A stretch of 33,793 bases of DNA from the NCBI RefSeq assembly GCF_002937115.1, contig NZ_NHRY01000251.1, forward strand, positions 1-33,793, given 5' to 3'. Source of the stretch: Rhodopila globiformis (GTDB taxonomy: Bacteria; Pseudomonadota; Alphaproteobacteria; Acetobacterales; Acetobacteraceae). The first letter of the stretch is position 1; the number at the start of each line of letters is the position of its first letter. Below the pieces are notes generated by a model. That model was given only the letters and a program-made list of their open reading frames with translations. It was not told where the DNA came from and made no database searches. Below, in pieces: positions 15,507 through 23,525 of this stretch. A program made the position numbers and the translations under genes.

Positions 15507-16892
15507 TCAGTTCCACCCGCGCGCCAGCTTCCTGACGGCGGTCGAGGCGTTGCGCTTGCCCTCGCCGGCGTAGTCCTCGTGCCACTCCTCGATCCGGGCC
15601 GGATCGTAGAGGTAGTTGACCATCAGCGTCGCGCTCTCCTTGGCGCCCTTGTCCGAGGTGTCGCCGGCCATGTTCAGCCGTTCCACCCGCGCGCCGTTCG
15701 ACAGGTGGAAATGCGCCACCGGGTCCCGCGCCCGGTTGCGGCTGGATTCGACCAGCAGGTAGCGCGCCCCCAGCCGCACCACCACCGGCTCGGCCGCTTT
15801 GCGCAGGGCGGGGTCCCGCCACCAGTGGCGTTGGGCGATGATGCTCGCCAGGGCTTCGGCGCCGCTGTCGGCGGCGTAGGCCGATACCAGGCTGGCCGAC
15901 TCGTCCTCGCTCAGCAGGTCCGGCGGGTTGCTCGCCAGTTGCGTATGCAACCAAAGCCGGAAGCCGGGGATCGGCGACAGCGTCGCGAACGTTTTCAGGT
16001 TGCGGAACTCGGCCGAGAGCTCCTCGACCACGCGCTTGATCAGGAAATTGCCGAAGCTGATCCCGGACAATCCCGTCTGGCAGTTGCTGATCGAGTAGAA
16101 GATCGCCGTGTCGGCGACCCTGGGATCCAGCATCGGCGCCTTTTCGTCCAGCAGCGCCTGCACGCTGGCGGCCAGTCCCTTGACCAGCGCGACCTCGACG
16201 AAGATCAGCGGCTCGCCCGGCATGCGCGGATGGAAGAAGGCATAGCAGCGGCGATCGCAGTCGAGACGGTTCTTGAGGTCGCGCCAGGAGCGGATGGCGT
16301 GGACCGCTTCATACGTAACCAGTTTCTCCAGCAGCGCCGCGGGGCTGTTCCAATCGATCCGTTGCAGCTCCAGGAAGCCGATGTCGAACCACGACGCCAG
16401 CAGCCCGCGCAGGTCGGAGTCCAGTGCCGCCAGCATTTTGTCGGACGCGCGCAGGGTCAGCAGGTCCGCCCGCAGGTCGACCAGGAACTTGCAGCCGTCG
16501 GGGATCGAGGCGAACTGCGTCAGCAGCCGCAGCCGCGGCGGCTCCAGCGCATGGCGCAGCGCCGCCTTGGCCGAGGCACGCTCGGCCGGGTCCCCGGCGG
16601 CGGTGACCCGCTGATAGGCTGCAGCGACCGTATCGGGATCGGAATCGAAACTGGCGAGCGTACGCAGGAAATCCTGCCGTCCGGCGTCATCCGCCTCCAG
16701 GTAGGTTTCCGCCAGCTTGGCGGCGCGGTTGCGCGCGCTGATCTCGCCGCCGCGTCCGGCGAGGCAGGTGCGCATCTGCGCTTGCAACGATTCGTCCACC
16801 TCGCCCGAGACGCTGGCCGCCATGTCGCGCCAGACCCCGGTGATGCGGCGGATGGTGCGGTCCAACAAGCCTGTCGATACGGCTTCGCTCAT
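15507..16892 (-). CDS. mcd: Malonyl-CoA decarboxylase
   Basis: A 461-residue member of the MCD family, converting malonyl-CoA to acetyl-CoA and carbon dioxide. The N-terminal helical oligomerisation domain covers about 1-150; the GNAT-like catalytic domain has the family motifs FHPRMPGEPLIFVEVAL, FYSISNCQTGLSGISFGNFLIKR with its conserved serine, and HFHLSNGARVERLN with the likely catalytic His396. No mitochondrial or secretory signal, so cytoplasmic. It is the fourth gene of a minus-strand operon, 45 bases after nnrED. No malonyl-CoA synthetase (matB) or dicarboxylate carrier (matC) accompanies it, so it may serve to drain malonyl-CoA rather than to grow on malonate. Confidence 0.93.
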   Translation of the reverse strand: MSEAVSTGLLDRTIRRITGVWRDMAASVSGEVDESLQAQMRTCLAGRGGEISARNRAAKLAETYLEADDAGRQDFLRTLASFDSDPDTVAAAYQRVTAAGDPAERASAKAALRHALEPPRLRLLTQFASIPDGCKFLVDLRADLLTLRASDKMLAALDSDLRGLLASWFDIGFLELQRIDWNSPAALLEKLVTYEAVHAIRSWRDLKNRLDCDRRCYAFFHPRMPGEPLIFVEVALVKGLAASVQALLDEKAPMLDPRVADTAIFYSISNCQTGLSGISFGNFLIKRVVEELSAEFRNLKTFATLSPIPGFRLWLHTQLASNPPDLLSEDESASLVSAYAADSGAEALASIIAQRHWWRDPALRKAAEPVVVRLGARYLLVESSRNRARDPVAHFHLSNGARVERLNMAGDTSDKGAKESATLMVNYLYDPARIEEWHEDYAGEGKRNASTAVRKLARGWN

Positions 16893-16937
16893 GCGGGCCC
16901 CGCGTCGATTTCAAGCGAAAAGATATAGATGGTATCT

Positions 16938-18389
16938 TTAACGATGTGGGATCGCAGCGGCCTCGGTAAAGGCACGATTGAGTGCGGGCAGCAAATCTTC
17001 AACGACCAGGCCCGGTCCGGCCAGCAGCGCGGCGCGGCCGTGCAGCCAGGCCCCGGCCGCCGCGGCTTCCCAGGCGGCCATGCCCTGCGCCAGCAGCCCG
17101 GCGATGATGCCCGCCAGCACGTCGCCGGCGCCGGCGGTGGCCAGCCAGGGCGGGGCGGAGAAATTCACCGCGGCGCGTCCATCCGGTGCGGCAACGATCG
17201 TGTCGGCGCCTTTCAGCAGCAGCACCGCCTCGGTGCGCTCCGCCGCCGCGCGCGCCGCCTCTAGCCGAAGCGCTGGCGTACCGAAGACGCGGGCGAACTC
17301 GCCGGCGTGCGGCGTCAGCACCGCGGCGCCGCGCAGGGCGTCGGGCTGGCCGGCAAAGGCGGAAAACACGTCGGCGTCACCGACGACGGTGCGGCCCGCC
17401 GCAATCAATGCCGGAAACACGACGCGGGCTTCGTCGGCGCCGAGGCCGGGGCCGCACACCCACACCTCGCGCCGCTTGTCCTCCAGCAGCGCGCCGATGT
17501 CGGCGGTGTTGACCAGCAGCCCGGGCTCGCCGCTGCGATAAACGTGGGCGGCGCCGCGCGCGGCGATCGTTACCATGCCGGCGCCGGCGCGCCGTGCCGC
17601 CTCGGCCGCCAGCCGCGCCGCGCCGGTCATGGCAGCGCCGCCGACGACGGTGACGTGACCGCGGGAATACTTGTGCCCGTCGGGCTGCAGCACGGGCAGC
17701 GTCCACAGCGCGGGCAGATTGGCGAAGGTGTTGGGCGCGATGGGGTCCAGCACCGCGTCGGGAATGCCGATGTCCGCCAGTTCGATGCGGCCGCACAGGT
17801 CGCGCCCCGGCAGCAGCAGGTGGCCTGGCTTCAGGCGGAAGAACGTCACGGTCATTTCGGTGGCGGATACGCAGCCCATGACCGCCCCGGTCGCGCCGTC
17901 CAGCCCGGACGGCACATCCACGGCAACGATCCGGCGGGCCGCCGCCAATGTGTCGGCCACCAGCCCGCTGACGCCGCGGGTCAGGCCGGCGCCAAACACG
18001 GCATCGATCACCACGTCGGCCCGTTCCGCCTCCGCCGGGTCGAACTCGGCCATCGGCCCGTGCCAGAGCGTCACCGCGCCCGCCGCATCCGATCCCGCGC
18101 GCGGCGGCGCCAGCGCGGCGAGGCGCACCGGCCAGCCCTCCTGCGCCAGCAGCCGCGCCGCGACATAGCCGTCGCCGCCGTTGTTCCCCGGCCCGGCCAG
18201 CACCAGCACGCGGCAGGGCCGGATGTACCGCCGGATCGCCCGCGCCACCGCCCGGCCCGCGGCATCCATCAGCGCCGGGCCGGGCGCGCCCATGGCCGCG
18301 GCGGCGCGATCCGCCTGTCCCATCTGCGCCGGCGTCAGCAACTCGGTGCGCCCGGCGAGCCGCCGGGCCAGGTCGGGGTCGAACGCCAT
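16938..18389 (-). CDS. nnr: Bifunctional NAD(P)H-hydrate epimerase / ADP-dependent dehydratase
   Basis: A 483-residue fusion of NnrE and NnrD. The N-terminal YjeF domain carries GPGNNGGDGYVAARLL near residues 66-81 and VDVPSGLDGATG; it interconverts the R and S epimers of hydrated NAD(P)H. The C-terminal kinase-like dehydratase domain has VWVCGPGLGADEA, LTPHAGEFARVFG, LLKGADTIVA and the nucleotide motif NFSAPPWLATAGAGDVLAG; it restores NAD(P)H at the expense of ADP. The ATG at 18389 is chosen (AGGA ten bases upstream) over a TTG three codons earlier. It sits 28 bases behind the 2OG-oxygenase gene and 45 before mcd, in an operon that begins with an IMPase/ADP-ribosylglycohydrolase fusion. Confidence 0.95.
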   Translation of the reverse strand: MAFDPDLARRLAGRTELLTPAQMGQADRAAAAMGAPGPALMDAAGRAVARAIRRYIRPCRVLVLAGPGNNGGDGYVAARLLAQEGWPVRLAALAPPRAGSDAAGAVTLWHGPMAEFDPAEAERADVVIDAVFGAGLTRGVSGLVADTLAAARRIVAVDVPSGLDGATGAVMGCVSATEMTVTFFRLKPGHLLLPGRDLCGRIELADIGIPDAVLDPIAPNTFANLPALWTLPVLQPDGHKYSRGHVTVVGGAAMTGAARLAAEAARRAGAGMVTIAARGAAHVYRSGEPGLLVNTADIGALLEDKRREVWVCGPGLGADEARVVFPALIAAGRTVVGDADVFSAFAGQPDALRGAAVLTPHAGEFARVFGTPALRLEAARAAAERTEAVLLLKGADTIVAAPDGRAAVNFSAPPWLATAGAGDVLAGIIAGLLAQGMAAWEAAAAGAWLHGRAALLAGPGLVVEDLLPALNRAFTEAAAIPHR

Positions 18390-18417
18390 GCGCAACAATC
18401 CTGTCAGAACAATCCCC

Positions 18418-19050
18418 TCAGGCGGCGTTGGTCAGCCGCTTCATGAAGGCGGAAATCCGGTGCCGGCGCAACTCGCTGCGCGCCTTGCCGTCGGTGGTCA
18501 TGTAGTTCAACTGCACGCTGTAGCGCGGCCCGACGAAGCGGCGGTGGCCGTGCCAGGTGGTCGGCCCGTTCGGGAACACCAGCAGCGTCCCGTTCACCGG
18601 CGGCACCTCGACGGCGAAGTCCTCCAGGTCGTCCGGCCCGCGCAGCAGCCGCAGGCAGCCTTCCTGGCGCGCCCAGGCCTCGGTTTCCGGGTTCAGGTAC
18701 AGCAGCACCGTCACCCGCTTGGCCAGCGAGTCGCAATGGATCCGGCCGTCCCGCTCTCCGGTCCAGCCGCGCAGCGTCACCATTGTCGGCGCGTCGTGCA
18801 GGTCGAGCCCGAACAGTGTTTCGATCGCCTGCCGAAGCTGCGGTCCCTCCATCGCCTGCATCAGCGCCGCCGCGTTCGGCCCCAGCGTCAAAGCGGAGAC
18901 CGGAAACGACCCGCGCTTGCCCAGCGGCGGCAGATCGGCCTGCACCGCCCGCAGGCTCGCCGGCGGCACGAAATCGGGCACCACGATGTGCGGGAACGGA
19001 TCGTTGCAGACCGGCGTCGCCAGCAGTCTGGCGTAGTCGAGATTGAGCAT
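18418..19050 (-). CDS. 2OG-Fe(II) oxygenase family protein
   Basis: A 210-residue non-heme iron dioxygenase of the prolyl-hydroxylase-like type. The iron ligands are visible as His105-x-Asp107 in RIHCDSLAKRVTVLLYLN and His167 in NGPTTWHGH, followed by an arginine in GPRYSVQLNYM for the 2-oxoglutarate carboxylate. Start 19050 has a strong ribosome site (GAGGTGAGG) immediately before the ATG; the longer frame upstream overlaps the preceding gene and is discarded. It lies 16 bases after the IMPase-ARH fusion and 28 before nnr, so co-transcription is likely. The substrate is unknown; small stand-alone members hydroxylate amino acids, peptides or secondary metabolites. Confidence 0.85.
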   Translation of the reverse strand: MLNLDYARLLATPVCNDPFPHIVVPDFVPPASLRAVQADLPPLGKRGSFPVSALTLGPNAAALMQAMEGPQLRQAIETLFGLDLHDAPTMVTLRGWTGERDGRIHCDSLAKRVTVLLYLNPETEAWARQEGCLRLLRGPDDLEDFAVEVPPVNGTLLVFPNGPTTWHGHRRFVGPRYSVQLNYMTTDGKARSELRRHRISAFMKRLTNAA

Positions 19051-19066
19051 CCTCACCTCTGGATCG

Positions 19067-20902
19067 TCACCTTTGGGCGGAACGGCCGAGCAGCGCCTCG
19101 GCCAGGTCGAGCAGGTCGTCCGGCCAGTATGCCTCCGGCCGCGGCCGCTTGCCATGCAGGGCAGGATCGGGGCGGCAGGTCAGCACCGGCAGCAGCCAGC
19201 GCACCGGGAACGACGCCCGCCCATCTGCCGCGCCCAGCAAGGCGCCGGCGATGGCGGCGTTGGTGTCGGTGTCGCCGCCGCGGCCGACGGTTTCGACCAG
19301 GGCCGGCCCCAGCGCCGTACCGGCGGCGAGGTGGTGGAAGGCGTTCTGCAAGGCGATCAGCACCCAGCCCATCTGGCGCTGGAACTCGGCCGGTCCCACC
19401 CCGGAAGCCGCCTCTTGCAGCACCCGCACGACTGGCGCGGCCTCCTCGCCCGCCTGCTGCGCCACGCGCAACGCCGTCGCCATCATCCCCGGCCGATCGG
19501 CGCCGGCCAGGGCGGCGGAGATGGCGGCGGTGAAGGCCGCGCAGGCGGCGCGGCAGACCGGATGCGGGTGGGACAGCGCCGAATCCGCATCCGCCGCCGC
19601 GGCAGCCTCCTCCGGGCTGGCTGCCCAGACGCCAATCGGCGCGATGCGCATCAGCGAGCCGTTGGCCTGGCTGTCGGGACTCGCCGCCCGGCGCGCCGCA
19701 TCAGCCTTGCGTGTCCGCGCGCCGGCGGCCGCGCCGAACGCCAGGGCGGTGGTGCCGCCGATATCGAATGGCCCGGAGGCGTACCAATCGCCATAGGCCG
19801 TCGCGGCGTTCTCGGGATCGTAACCGCCCGCCCGCACCAGGCTGCGGGCCAGGGCCAGCCCGAGTTCCGAATCATCCGTCGGCTGCCCCGCCAGGGTGCG
19901 CCACACCGGACTTTCATCGAGATCGCGCACGCCGTCCGGATAGTTCGCCCGGATGGTGCGGGCATCCTGGAACTCCACCTGGCTGCCCAGGCTGTCGCCG
20001 ATGACCATGCCGAGCAGGCAGCCGAGGGCGCGGTCAAGCCGATGGTCCTCGGCCGGGCGCGGCCAGGCCAGCGAAACCCGCGGTTCGCGCCTCGGCTCCG
20101 TGCTGCCGCGCCAATTCCGCGCCCGCAACGCCGCCACCGCCGCAGGCGCGCCGCCAAAGCAGGCGGAGGGACGGGACTCGCCATGCGTGCCATAGGTGAC
20201 CGGCGTGCCGTCCTCGGCCAGCAGCACGCCGCCGGCCGCGATCAGCAGTGCGTGACCGGCGGCGATGTCGTGCGCGCTGACCGGCCGCAGCGTCTGGGTG
20301 GCGATGCCGTCGCCGACGGCGACCCGGGCGAGGCGGTAGGCGATCGACGGCATCGGCATGAACCGCGCCGGCGCGCAGGCGGTGGCGTTCCATACCGGCC
20401 GCTGGGCAGCGCCGTGGTGCAGGAACACAACGTCCTGCGCCGTCAGCGTCCGGCGGCTGAGGTCGATGTCCACCGCCACGCCGTTGCGGGTGATACCACC
20501 GCCCTCGGCCCAGGCGATCAGGTCGGGGCCGCGGTCCGGGCTGCTCGGCGCGAACACCACGCCCAGGACGGGGATGCCCTCGCGCAGCATGGCGACCGAG
20601 ACGGCGCTGCCGCGGCGGCCTTCCAGGAAGGCGCGGGTGCCGTCGTGCGGATCGACGACCCAGCAGTAGCCGTTCGCCTCGGCGGCCAGCACGCCTTCCT
20701 CCTCGCCGACGAAGCGGGCCGGGAACAGGGTCGTGAGGTGCTGGCGCAGGAACAGCTCGATCTCGCTGTCGATCGGCGCGGTTTCCCGGCCAGCGGCGCG
20801 GGGGCCGTCCGGGCGGCTGAATTCGGCGGCGAGACGGAGGCCCGCCTGTGTCACCAGGTCGATGACCGCGGGCAAAATGGGAAGCAGGGTTGATGGCATC
20901 AT
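19067..20902 (-). CDS. Fusion of inositol-monophosphatase-type phosphatase and ADP-ribosylglycohydrolase
   Basis: A single 611-residue frame with two enzymes. Residues about 5-260 are an IMPase/CysQ-type lithium-sensitive phosphatase: GEE at 66-68, DPHDGT at 84-89 and HDIAAG at 211-216 (the usual Trp replaced by His) supply the metal sites. After a linker of about 25 residues, 290-600 form an ADP-ribosylglycohydrolase (ARH/DraG) domain: LGCLLGMVIGDSLGSQVEF, PTDDSELGLAL (341-351) and GGDTDTNAAIAGALLGA (542-558), with both metal-binding clusters intact. Both active sites thus look functional. It is first in the operon with the 2OG oxygenase, nnr and mcd, and divergent from zapE with only 55 bases between starts. 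Substrates are not established. Confidence 0.88.
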   Translation of the reverse strand: MMPSTLLPILPAVIDLVTQAGLRLAAEFSRPDGPRAAGRETAPIDSEIELFLRQHLTTLFPARFVGEEEGVLAAEANGYCWVVDPHDGTRAFLEGRRGSAVSVAMLREGIPVLGVVFAPSSPDRGPDLIAWAEGGGITRNGVAVDIDLSRRTLTAQDVVFLHHGAAQRPVWNATACAPARFMPMPSIAYRLARVAVGDGIATQTLRPVSAHDIAAGHALLIAAGGVLLAEDGTPVTYGTHGESRPSACFGGAPAAVAALRARNWRGSTEPRREPRVSLAWPRPAEDHRLDRALGCLLGMVIGDSLGSQVEFQDARTIRANYPDGVRDLDESPVWRTLAGQPTDDSELGLALARSLVRAGGYDPENAATAYGDWYASGPFDIGGTTALAFGAAAGARTRKADAARRAASPDSQANGSLMRIAPIGVWAASPEEAAAAADADSALSHPHPVCRAACAAFTAAISAALAGADRPGMMATALRVAQQAGEEAAPVVRVLQEAASGVGPAEFQRQMGWVLIALQNAFHHLAAGTALGPALVETVGRGGDTDTNAAIAGALLGAADGRASFPVRWLLPVLTCRPDPALHGKRPRPEAYWPDDLLDLAEALLGRSAQR

Positions 20903-20957
20903 AGGACTCGAACTCTAGGCGTTTGTGGCATGACACGCTATCTGAACAGTACCCGCC

Positions 20958-22115
20958 ATGACTCACCTCACTATATCCCCCTATGGCCGGCAGAGCGGTC
21001 CTCTGCCGGTCTATCATGAGAAAATCAAAGCCGGCGTGCTGGAGCCCGATCCGGCGCAGGCGATGGCGGTCGAGCGCCTGCAGGATCTGTGGGAGCGGCT
21101 GCGCGGCTACGATCCCCGGCCGTTCACCGGCGAGAGCGTCAGCTTCCTGACGCGCATCATGCGCCGCCGGCATGCCGAGGAATACGTTCCGACCGGCCTG
21201 TACCTCGTCGGCGAGGTCGGGCGTGGGAAATCCATGCTGATGGATATGTTCTTCGCCACCGCCGACGTGCCGCGCAAGCAGCGCATCCATTTCCACCGGT
21301 TCATGCAGGACGTGCATGCGCGCGTCCACGCCTGGAAGAAGGCCAATCCGCAGGGTGCCGATCCGATTCAGCCGCTGGCGGACCGGATCAGCGCGGAATC
21401 GGCGCTGCTGTGCTTCGATGAGTTCCAGGTCAACGACATTGCCGATGCAATGATCCTCGGCCGCCTGTTCCAGTGCCTGTTCGATCGCGGCGTGGTGGTG
21501 GTGACGACGTCCAATATCGTGCCGGATGACCTGTTCAAGGGCCAGCCGGGGCGAGATGCGTTCCTGCCGTTCATCGCGCTGATCAAGCAGCGACTGGACG
21601 TCCTGGTGATGGATGGCGGCCGCGATTACCGGCGCGAGCGGCTGCGCGGCCTGCGCACCTGGCTGGTGCCGGCCGACGCGATGTCGCGGCGAAGGCTGGA
21701 CGAGGCGTTCGAGCAACTGACCGGTAGCGCGGATGCGCAGCCGGTAACGCTGACGGTGATGGGCCGCGACCTTGTGGTGCAGCAGGCGGCCGATGGCGTT
21801 GCCCGCTTCGAGTTTGATTTCCTCTGCAACACCGCGCTCGGCGCCGGCGACTACCTGGCGATCGCGACTGCGTTCCATACGGTGATCCTGGACGGCATTC
21901 CCCGCCTGTCGCCGGACAATTACGACGCGGCGCGGCGGTTCATCGTGCTGGTCGATACGCTGTATGACCACCGGGTAAAGCTGGTCGCCTCGGCCGACGA
22001 CACGCCCGATCGGCTCTACCAGCGCGGCAAGAACGCCAAGATGTTCGAGCGCACGGCGTCTCGCCTGGACGAGATGCAGAGCGAGGACTGGCTGGCGCTG
22101 GCCCATCAAGAGTGA
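20958..22115 (+). CDS. zapE: Cell division protein ZapE (AFG1-like ATPase)
   Basis: A 385-residue P-loop ATPase. The Walker A motif is GEVGRGKS (85-92), Walker B LLCFDEFQV (150-158), with the sensor-like VVVTTSN and the C-terminal RAxxRLxEM-like ERTASRLDEMQSEDW typical of the AFG1/ZapE family. The E. coli protein acts at the constricting division ring; mitochondrial AFG1 is linked to respiratory-complex quality control. In many alphaproteobacteria this gene directly precedes mdh; here mdh begins 7 kb away. The start at 20958 gives the normal N-terminus (PVYHEKIKAGVLEPDPAQ). Confidence 0.93.
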   Translation: MTHLTISPYGRQSGPLPVYHEKIKAGVLEPDPAQAMAVERLQDLWERLRGYDPRPFTGESVSFLTRIMRRRHAEEYVPTGLYLVGEVGRGKSMLMDMFFATADVPRKQRIHFHRFMQDVHARVHAWKKANPQGADPIQPLADRISAESALLCFDEFQVNDIADAMILGRLFQCLFDRGVVVVTTSNIVPDDLFKGQPGRDAFLPFIALIKQRLDVLVMDGGRDYRRERLRGLRTWLVPADAMSRRRLDEAFEQLTGSADAQPVTLTVMGRDLVVQQAADGVARFEFDFLCNTALGAGDYLAIATAFHTVILDGIPRLSPDNYDAARRFIVLVDTLYDHRVKLVASADDTPDRLYQRGKNAKMFERTASRLDEMQSEDWLALAHQE

Positions 22116-22143
22116 TGACCGTGGGCTTGAAATTGGTGGGCCA

Positions 22144-22502
22144 ATGGCCCAGTCTATAAGGCGCTGGACGGCTGAGGAGATCAGCTTCGACATCGTCTAT
22201 GACCTGACAGACCACCCGGTGGTCACGCTGCGGGTGCTGACCCCGTCGGTCCGCTGCGCTTCATGGCGGAGCCGGTCATGCAGGGAGCGACGATGCTACT
22301 GAAGGGTCTGCACGTGCAGGATCTGAGCCGGAACGCCGTGGGCATGGCCAATCTGGCGCTGATCGCCCGTGTGGTGATGGAAAGGATGGACCTCGATGGA
22401 CTCGTTGTTGAAGGAGCGGTTCGCTCGACTGGGGCCAACCCGGGCCATCGACCGCGTGGCATCCGGTTTACCCGCCGTCTTCGCGCTGCGCACGACGCTT
22501 GA
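22144..22502 (+). pseudogene. Small gene of unknown function with a frameshift in a C run
   Basis: Reading from the ATG at 22144 gives MAQSIRRWTAEEISFD...VVTLRVLTP, then the frame goes into nonsense and stops about 20 codons later. The minus-one frame from the CCCC at 22241-22244 continues smoothly with VGPLRFMAEPVMQGATMLL, VVMERMDLDGLVVEGAVRS and TGANPGHRPRGIRFTRR to a TGA at 22500-22502. One extra C would join them into a 119-residue protein. So this is a sequencing error, a fresh pseudogene, or a slippage site. I do not recognise the family. It lies 28 bases after zapE and overlaps the following Xre-type gene by 107 bases, an arrangement reminiscent of toxin-antitoxin pairs, but no toxin fold is evident. 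Confidence 0.6.
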
Positions 22503-22905
22503 CCCGACCCCGCTGAAGACGATCGACGCGACCGAAGCCCTGGCCCGCCGCGGCCTGTCGATGCTGCGCGCCAAGCGTCTGACCGAGGACCTGCTGGAAG
22601 GCCACCGGGTGTTCGCCGAACTGCCGGCGGTCGAGGACGAGCGGGCGTTCATCAGCGACATGGCCGCCTGCGGCATTGCCGCCGTGCTGATCAGGCGGGA
22701 CGTGCCGGTTGACGTGCGGGCGCTGCGCGAGCGCCTGAACCTGACGCGCGAGCAGTTTGCCATCTGCTATGGCCTGGAAGTGGAAACGCTGCGCAACTGG
22801 GAAACCGGCAAGCGCGAGCCCGATACCACCGCCCGCAGCTACCTGCGCGCCATCGCCAGCGCGCCGGAAGCGGTTGAGCTGGCTTACGCGATGCCCGCGG
22901 ACTGA
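22396..22905 (+). CDS. Xre/HigA-type helix-turn-helix protein
   Basis: A 169-residue protein with a C-terminal DNA-binding domain: VRALRERLNLTREQFAICYG, then LEVETLRNWETGKREPDTTARSYLRAIA (about 112-155), the pattern of Xre/HigA-like antitoxin regulators. The N-terminal 100 residues are not a known domain. The start at 22396 (AAGGA about ten bases upstream) overlaps the 3' part of the frameshifted small gene in another reading frame; if the overlap is not real the start would be further down, but the sequence MDSLLKERFARLGPTRAID looks coding. Likely role: autorepressor or DNA-binding partner of the upstream product. Confidence 0.72.
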   Translation: MDSLLKERFARLGPTRAIDRVASGLPAVFALRTTLDPTPLKTIDATEALARRGLSMLRAKRLTEDLLEGHRVFAELPAVEDERAFISDMAACGIAAVLIRRDVPVDVRALRERLNLTREQFAICYGLEVETLRNWETGKREPDTTARSYLRAIASAPEAVELAYAMPAD

Positions 22906-22983
22906 TCAGGCGTCACACCGGCAGGCGGTAGTTTGGTGGGACATGCTGACGGCCGTTCACCGCGACCGAAGGTCGCAATGAAA

Positions 22984-23156
22984 TCTTCTCTGCGCGCTCT
23001 GCGCTCCGCTCGGCGAACTCTGCGTTGAATCGCGGTGGTTGCAACGCCACCGGCGTCGGGGATTGGGCGACTCACCGGCAACGCCACTCTTTGTTGCGGC
23101 ACCGCATTTTTGAAACGCAGAGTTCGCCGAGCGGAGCGCAGAGCGCGCAGAGAAGA
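22984..23156. repeat. Family E repeat, copy E2, with 43-bp perfect inverted arms
   Basis: Arms 22984-23026 and 23114-23156 are perfectly complementary over 43 bases (start TCTTCTCTGCGCGCTCTGCG) and enclose an 87-base centre that is shared with E1 at 12950-13036. The arms are built of CGCAGAG-like units. Confidence 0.88.
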
Positions 23157-23211
23157 ATACAATCCGATCTGCGGTCGCGATGGCGGAAAATGGGCGAGGT
23201 TGGTGCCACCC

Positions 23212-23325
23212 CGTCATGGTGGGCGAAGGCCTTCCATCCACGCCTTTGGCTGGTATCAGCACCGCAAGGCATGGATGGCGGCACGGAGCCTGTGCCCGGG
23301 CTTGTCCCGGGTAGCCGCCATGACG
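23212..23325. repeat. Family B cloverleaf repeat, copy B4, with an A-like hairpin 2
   Basis: CGTC/GACG ends, hairpin 1 ATGGTGGGC-GAAG-GCCTTCCAT (7 of 9), middle stem CCACGCCTT/AAGGCATGG (8 of 9). Hairpin 2 is longer than in other B copies: ATGGCGGC/GCCGCCAT encloses CCCGGG-CTTGT-CCCGGG, the stem-loop type of family A. The sequence after it (GATGAAGAC...) also matches the right flank of family A copies. Confidence 0.8.
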
Positions 23326-23525
23326 ATGAAGACGCGCCGCCGCCTTGTCCGAACACACTTGCGGTTCGCTCCAAATGCGTGGCACGCAATTGATCGTCTC
23401 GTTGGTAAGGCCACTTTTCGCACGGCCTTCGGCGTATGGGCACCCTCACGCCGCGCCAAATGCGCCCTGGTGGCGATGGACGCCACATCAACCGGGCCGG
23501 GCCTTTACCGATCTGGGTCTTGCCC

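Larger units (their letters stand above)
22906..23525. other. Convergent gap with repeats E2 and B4
   Basis: Between the Xre-type gene and the converging efflux adaptor lie E2 (22984-23156) and B4 (23212-23325). The remaining 200 bases before the adaptor's stop show no gene, tRNA or clear terminator; short frames here only translate repeat sequence. Confidence 0.7.

Noticed and set aside
12919-15573. An 884-codon open frame on the plus strand
   Set aside because: It is antisense to the hybrid histidine kinase, whose domains are unambiguous, and its own translation is rich in Arg, Gln and His with no domain; a high-GC shadow frame.
20034-22193. A 719-codon frame on the minus strand
   Set aside because: It is antisense to zapE and then an off-frame reading of the IMPase-ARH gene; no independent domain.
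22144-22905. Calling the two overlapping genes a toxin-antitoxin system
   Set aside because: Only the second product has an antitoxin-like helix-turn-helix; the first has no recognised toxin motif, so the label would be unsupported.
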